This document shows positions 59,601 to 64,000 of a stretch of DNA of 64,000 bases, piece by piece; positions within the stretch are counted from its first letter, which is position 1; each line of letters starts with the position of its first letter. Below the pieces are notes generated by a model that had not been told where the DNA came from, made no database searches, and saw nothing but the letters and a program-made list of their open reading frames with translations. The position numbers and the translations under genes are program-made. The DNA is from Phytopythium helicoides (taxonomy: Eukaryota; Oomycota; Peronosporomycetes; Pythiales; Pythiaceae), in the NCBI GenBank assembly GCA_024867545.1, contig JANFNE010000010.1, positions 124,001 through 188,000 of the forward strand, in the 5' to 3' direction.

Positions 59601-60458
59601 CATTAGGTCTCTGAGCCTATTCGTAGCAGCTCCAAAAACGACTTACAAGTGCAGATGTCCAAACACCTTGACACTGTCATCTTCACCAAGTTCGATTCCC
59701 TGAGCAGCCCGTGCGAGGACCGCCAGTAAGTTCAGAATACGATCGGCTTGAAGGCTATCCTTCCAGTTAAAAATGACCACTTTGGACGTCAAGAGCACTG
59801 GCGACACCAGTCGCGAGTCGTCTGTGATTCAATGAGAGTTAGTATCAATCACAAACTAATACCTGCTGCACCATAACTTACAGGTGATGTCGCGGTCGCC
59901 CTGGCCTTCAGCATCGACAAAGCCGACGTTGATGTCATGTCCCGCGCTCGTCGTGACAGGTCGGCACCCATTGACCGCGCTAAAGTCCTTGAGTGGCACA
60001 AAGTAGCCCGAGAGATCCACGCCTTGCGTGCATGGCTCGCGCAGGTTGGAGATCTTAAACAGGTCCTGCTGGTCTGCGAGCAGGTTCATAAGGAAGGACT
60101 TGCCCTGGCGCGCGGCGCCAAAGATTGAGATGAGGTTGACGCGCTTGTCCCCGAGCGGCGCCAGCGCCCTGGTCGCCTCCGCGCCCACAAACATCTTGTC
60201 TCCTCCCGCTTCATCTCCCTCCGCGCGCTTCATGCCGATCCACTTGACCGCCTGTCGCCGCGAATTTGGTCGGAAACCCGTGTCAGCGGCCGGAGTTGGT
60301 TCGCTCGAACCGCCAGGAGCTGTCTGATCGACGCCACGCACCTTCCCAGTTGTCGGACGGCTCACAGACACGCGGGAGACGGCTGCCGACGCCTCGTTGT
60401 CGCTGCTGCTCGCGCTGGAGCCGCCTCCGCCGGCCCCGCCGCTGAAGAAGCCCCACAT
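56636..60458 (-). CDS. Guanylate-binding-protein (GBP) family large GTPase with coiled-coil tail, 1132 aa
   Basis: Seven exons on the minus strand: 60458-59882, 59821-59647, 59577-58149, 58084-57780, 57707-57604, 57546-56926 and 56823-56636. They sum to 3,399 bases with all junctions in phase, so the model is strong. The Ser-rich N-terminus is followed by the GTPase domain with G1 GAARQGKSFLMN and G3 DAEGQG. Then come SPVLLTSKVVIFNWKD and WNFVNSTPEEVFNDLF. A long helical stalk spans exon 3, and a ~220-residue Glu/Arg-rich coiled coil (exons 5-6) follows. The end is basic and nuclear-signal-like (SERKKARGPVKATKSG). GBPs oligomerise on GTP hydrolysis and act on membranes. No CaaX box is seen. 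Confidence 0.9.
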
Positions 60459-60632
60459 ATCCGCAGCGTCCTTTCTCCAAGCTGCCACCAAGAAAGTGCT
60501 GGGTTGGCTCCATGATACGCAGCTGTTCATTGGCTAAAAATGCAACAAAAATAATTTTAAGCCAATCAAACGCCCTAGTGTCCGTTCGAACTCATCGCCA
60601 GCAGCTACGCAGCACGGCGGCGAGGTGGCGCC
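60459..60632. promoter_or_regulatory. Compact bidirectional promoter with opposed CCAAT boxes
   Basis: Only 174 bp separate the GBP and GCFC start codons. An inverted CCAAT (60529-60533) and a direct CCAAT (60562-60566) face each other around an AT-rich core (ACAAAAATAATTTTAA). This is likely to drive both genes. Confidence 0.5.
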
Positions 60633-62957
60633 ATGTTCCGCGTCAAGGCCAAGCGCAGCGGCGCGCGCAAGCGCAAGGAGCTCGAGGACTCGGACGGCGA
60701 GGCGCCCGCGGACGTTCCGGTGGTCGCCAAGGCGCGAGGCGCGCGGGAGAGCGGCGCGGAGGAGGCGGAGGCGCCGGCGGTTGACCCTGTGGCCGATGAG
60801 GACGCGGCGCTGGACCAGATGCGGCGCGCGAGGGCGCTGAGGGGCAAGGGGAGGGGCGCCATGAGCTTCTCGTCCAGGCCGAAGAAGGCGACGGCGCGGT
60901 CTAGAGGCGACGAGGCCGGCGCGTTCGCAGGTAGCGGTGTGGTGAGCTTCGACGACGACAAAGAGGTGGAGGGAGCGCAAAGAGAGAAGATCCGGCCGAA
61001 CCTGATCGTGCCGACGGTGAAGGAAGACGTGGACATGGGGGAAGAAGCGCCGAACCAGTACTCGAAGGAGATGCTGGCATCGCTGATGCAAGAGCAGAAG
61101 GTGTTGCTGCCGAAGAGCCGGCTGGTGCCGGACGAGAGCCCGACGAGGATCTCCGGAGCGCAAACTGTCCAAGCTAGCGCTGAGATTCAAGACGTCGTAA
61201 TGGAAGATGCAGATGCTGACCCTGTTGTAGTTTCTGTCGTCGCTGAAGATGCCAAAAGCGAGGTGGAAGAAGAAGAGTTCATCCCGCTTCAGTCGCAAGT
61301 GATGCAGCGACGACGACGCAAGAATCGCGTAACTTTTGGCCTGGATACACATGGGCCGAAGATTGCTAAGACTACTGAGGTCGTTGAAGACGTTGGTTCA
61401 GGTGATGAAGAGCAGGAGGAAAGTCAGCGATGGGAGGAAGAGCTTATGCGTCGCGGTGGTCTTCACCCTCCTGCGACCCAGTCAAAAGCGCGAGAAGACA
61501 AGAAGAAACGATCATATCCCACACACAAAAAGCTGTCGTGTGTGTCACTTGACAGCCTGCTGCTAAGCCTTGACAGGTCGATCGAGACTATAGAATTTGA
61601 GACTGATCGCTCGAATCGAGAACTCGCTCGCATCGAAGCCGACGTTGCGATTGTCGAACAGAACCTCAAAAGCCAACGCGACGAGCTTCTGGTATGCAGC
61701 GAAGAGTTTGAGTATTTCCAAGTTATCGAGGATTTCGTCAAAGGATTAAGTTTTTGCCTACGTGAGAAGTTACCAGCCATCGAGTCCAAAGAAAAGGAGA
61801 TTTTCACCGAACGATCGGCAAAGGCAACGAATCAGCGCACCACCGCATCTCAGAGGGTTGCAAAAGCGATCTCCAAAGCTTTGGAAGGTAGCGCCATCGC
61901 GCAGTCAGATGTGTGGTGCCTGCAGACCTCGTCACCAGGCATGAATACTCAGAGCATCAATAACAGTGATACAGACATTGCTGGAGTTGGCTTTGCCGAG
62001 CATTTTGTGGAGCCTTACGCTCCTGTCTCGGCTACTAAAGACAACGGAAGCGTCGAAGAATTTTTCGGAGAAGCGATTGACGAGATCAGCTCGCTAAGTG
62101 GTGTGTATGGGCGGTTTCAAGAATGGAAGTCCAAGTTTCCAGACGTGTACAAGGACTCGTACTGCGATCTCGCAGCTGAAAAATTGTACGCTCCCTACGT
62201 TCGTGCCGAGTTGCTATCGTGGGACCCGCTTAGCGTCGCGAAGTCTGTACCTGGCAAGATGGCGACAACGTGGAGCTTGAGCTCTTTTGAGTGGTTCCGA
62301 GTGTTGACACAGCACGTTACAAGAAAGGATCAAAATGAAATCGCTGGAGATGGCCCGCTGCTCTTCCAAGTCCGAGAATTTGTCGTCAAGCGAACGACAG
62401 AAGCAGTCGATGGGTATTTTGATCCGTGCTCCGGACTTCAAACCCAGAGTCTGACCAGCATTTTGGAGTCACTGACTCACTTCGGATTTGCCAGCACACT
62501 TGGTCCTGCGCTTGTTGAGCTTGTTGCGCGGGTGTTGGAAGGATTCTCGACCTCTGCCAAGAGCTTCGTGCTGTTGGCGCTAAATGATTCGACAGCGTCA
62601 TCTCACCCCATCATCCGGGCTCTGGGACAGCACGAGCTCGAGCGGTTCAATGCTCTCCAGGAAAATCTGCTCAATTTGTTCGTGGCACTCCCCGAGAGCC
62701 CCAGCTCGCTCCGAGACTCGGTCTTCGCATGCCTCATGCAAGTGCTACACCTCCTCCTGGCATACCTCTCTCACTGTCGACAGTCGGGCAAGACGTTCTT
62801 GCAGCCGCTGGCGACACAAGTGGTGGCTCAAATCGCTCAGTCGGCGTACCTTCGGCAGTCATTGTCCTCGTCCAAGCGTGAGCGCGAGCTGAAGCACGTG
62901 TTGGGGCTATTCGCGCCGTTCCTGCCCGCTTCAATGCGTTCTACCTCCTCTTCATGA
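60633..62957 (+). CDS. GCFC-domain protein, PAXBP1/GCFC1 family, 774 aa
   Basis: Single exon, frame intact. The N-terminal ~270 residues are charged and low-complexity (KRKELEDSDGEAPAD; YSKEMLASLMQEQK is typical of the family). A coiled-coil region (residues ~310-420, LELARIEADVAIVEQNLK-like) follows. Then comes the GCFC domain, with VYGRFQEWKSKFPDVYKDSY and YAPYVRAELLSWDPL near residues 490-535. These proteins act in the nucleus in spliceosome disassembly (NTR2-like) or as transcription adaptors. Shares its promoter with the GBP gene. Start chosen at the first ATG after the CCAAT region. Confidence 0.85.
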   Translation: MFRVKAKRSGARKRKELEDSDGEAPADVPVVAKARGARESGAEEAEAPAVDPVADEDAALDQMRRARALRGKGRGAMSFSSRPKKATARSRGDEAGAFAGSGVVSFDDDKEVEGAQREKIRPNLIVPTVKEDVDMGEEAPNQYSKEMLASLMQEQKVLLPKSRLVPDESPTRISGAQTVQASAEIQDVVMEDADADPVVVSVVAEDAKSEVEEEEFIPLQSQVMQRRRRKNRVTFGLDTHGPKIAKTTEVVEDVGSGDEEQEESQRWEEELMRRGGLHPPATQSKAREDKKKRSYPTHKKLSCVSLDSLLLSLDRSIETIEFETDRSNRELARIEADVAIVEQNLKSQRDELLVCSEEFEYFQVIEDFVKGLSFCLREKLPAIESKEKEIFTERSAKATNQRTTASQRVAKAISKALEGSAIAQSDVWCLQTSSPGMNTQSINNSDTDIAGVGFAEHFVEPYAPVSATKDNGSVEEFFGEAIDEISSLSGVYGRFQEWKSKFPDVYKDSYCDLAAEKLYAPYVRAELLSWDPLSVAKSVPGKMATTWSLSSFEWFRVLTQHVTRKDQNEIAGDGPLLFQVREFVVKRTTEAVDGYFDPCSGLQTQSLTSILESLTHFGFASTLGPALVELVARVLEGFSTSAKSFVLLALNDSTASSHPIIRALGQHELERFNALQENLLNLFVALPESPSSLRDSVFACLMQVLHLLLAYLSHCRQSGKTFLQPLATQVVAQIAQSAYLRQSLSSSKRERELKHVLGLFAPFLPASMRSTSSS

Positions 62958-63045
62958 TCCCCTACTCGATCTAATAGACCTCAAAGATCTATATGTTCGT
63001 TTTCCCATTTGCTTGTCACTCAAATTCCACTCCACCGCCTTGAGC

Positions 63046-63657
63046 ATGAGCGCCGTTATCGGCATCGTCAAGCGCGCATTCCCGCTGCGAGAGCTGCGCG
63101 GCGACGCGCTCGAGCCGAGCGACGCGTTCGGGCCCGGCTCAGGTCCATGCGGAGCGGACGCGGCGCAGGTCGTGGCCGTGACGGTGGAGAGCGGCGAGTC
63201 GTTCCAGTCGACGCTGGTGTTTTTCTACGACGCGTGGGCCGCGAGGGTGCAGTTCCTGCGGCGCCACGTACGCGCTTGCTCGGCGGAAACGGAGCGAGAG
63301 CTGGAGCTGACGCAGCTGTGATGGCAGTTCAAGCTGAACATCAGCGGAGGCGGGCTGGTGGCGCTGCAGTGGGAGGTCGGAGAGGACACGGAGGAGCAGT
63401 GCGCCTGCGTCGTGGTGGCCGAGCGCACGCTACTGAGCAAGGCATTGAAACGATCTCCGAGGCTGTTCCGCTTCCCGACTGGCATGAGCATTGAGATCGC
63501 GTACGAAGAGCCCAGGAGACTGCCAGAGTCCGACCAGCTCACGTACCTCCCGCCAAAGTGGATCAAGCAAATCGACCTACACCGCACAAGTAAGCTGAAC
63601 CTGAGGCTGCCCAGGTCGAGAGCGCCGAGTTTACTAACTACATTGCCAAACGGCTAG
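63046..63657 (+). CDS. Unrecognised protein interrupted by an in-frame TGA
   Basis: Start at 63046 (MSAVIGIVKRAFPLREL), 88 bp after GCFC. The frame runs to TGA at 63319-63321 (ACG CAG CTG TGA TGG). It then continues in the same frame with plausible protein (WQFKLNISGGGLVALQWEVG to LPPKWIKQIDLHR) to 63657. No splice sites fit around the stop. Candidates are a nonsense mutation (for example from TGG), a base error or read-through. The first part has a compact beta/alpha look (VVAVTVESGESFQSTLVFFYDAW), but no family is recognised. It may be the 5' part of the POT1 transcription unit, because there is no intergenic gap. Confidence 0.5.
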
Positions 63658-64000
63658 CAGCACCAACGCTGCTTCCACCGACGATTGTGGTACGGTGTCA
63701 ATTCGTGACTATTACCGACCGGATCTAATGTGCAATTTGTTCATGCTCTATGCTAGCGCGGTCGAGTGAAACGGACACTGCAGCAGGCGACAGGCTCAGT
63801 GTCAAAGTACCGATACACGGCTCTGAGCGACCTTGTCAACGGCAATGCTGACGTGTACGGTGTCGTGGTGAATGCGTCGCTACCAAAGCGAACTGGTGGA
63901 AGAGACTTCTGCGTGAGTACCTGCATCAGCATGCTTGGTAATTTCTGTCTGCTCACAAAATTTGAGCCTCACACAGATGAGCGTGAATATCATTGACGAA
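63626..64000 (+). CDS. POT1: Telomere protein POT1, 5' part (runs off the window)
   Basis: Candidate exons are 63626-63689 (VESAEFTNYIAKRL, uncertain), 63757-63912 and 63977 onward, with GT-AG introns. The second contains SKYRYTALSDLVNGNADVYGVV and PKRTGGRDFC; the third continues MSVNIIDE. This is the start of the first OB fold of POT1 (Y-T-x-L-S-D-L, VNVYGVV, GxDYC and the following I-x-D strand), which binds single-stranded telomeric DNA. The true start codon is not resolved: no ATG in frame precedes the OB fold in the second exon, so an upstream exon must supply it. The rest lies beyond the window. Confidence 0.7.

Noticed and set aside
1..64000. CRISPR arrays, tRNA and rRNA genes
   Set aside because: No spacer-type repeat arrays, no cloverleaf candidates and no rRNA-like sequence noticed; the repeats seen are protein-coding or transposon repeats.

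Overview
The window looks like nuclear DNA of an oomycete, most likely a Phytophthora-type member of the Peronosporales. The reasons are GC-rich coding sequence, tightly packed genes on both strands, many very short GT-AG introns (about 50-120 bp), large secreted Cys/Thr-rich repeat proteins, tandem families of alpha/beta hydrolases and MFS carriers, and a large Mutator-like transposon beside eukaryotic housekeeping genes (Mtr4 helicase, GCFC/PAXBP1, GBP-type GTPase, POT1). The organism call is an inference from gene style; no marker gene fixes the species.

Layout. 0.4-7.9 kb: two minus-strand genes for membrane-anchored, signal-peptide proteins made of a repeated six-cysteine module (about 15 and 7 copies) joined by Thr/Ala/Pro linkers. 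7.9-10 kb: no recognised gene. 10.0-16.3 kb: an acidic/basic hypothetical protein, a tail-anchored ankyrin protein and the exosome helicase Mtr4, all plus strand. 16.6-35.9 kb: a cluster of four alpha/beta hydrolases of one family (A-D) and three epoxide-hydrolase-like genes (EH1-3). A fragment of a downstream gene lies between EH1 and EH2. EH2 carries an 8,253-bp Mutator-like element (24255-32507) in its second intron, with 340-bp terminal inverted repeats and a 9-bp target duplication ATTAATTAT. The element encodes a three-exon MULE transposase fused to a Ulp1-type cysteine protease, plus a broken hAT-like transposase on the other strand. It also holds a 586-bp-arm palindrome that duplicates the transposase 5' end head to head.

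36.1-44.5 kb: a very large multi-exon plus-strand gene (G) with a Tudor-like N-terminus, possibly MMS22/MUS7-like. 44.7-51.3 kb: minus-strand genes for a coiled-coil protein, a paladin-type phosphatase with an IQ motif, and a BAR-like protein. 52.0-56.4 kb: two paralogous MFS carriers. 56.6-60.5 kb: a seven-exon GBP-family GTPase, divergent from GCFC/PAXBP1 (60.6-63.0 kb). 63.0-64.0 kb: an unrecognised gene, then the 5' part of POT1 running off the window.

Many reading frames are broken by single-nucleotide indels, often at homopolymers, in unrelated genes including Mtr4. Other long models (GBP, MULE transposase, EH1-3, both MFS genes, GCFC) are perfectly in frame. Consensus error is the simplest reading. 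However, three breaks sit at the identical context CCC-TGA, a classic +1-shift-prone sequence, and deserve checking.
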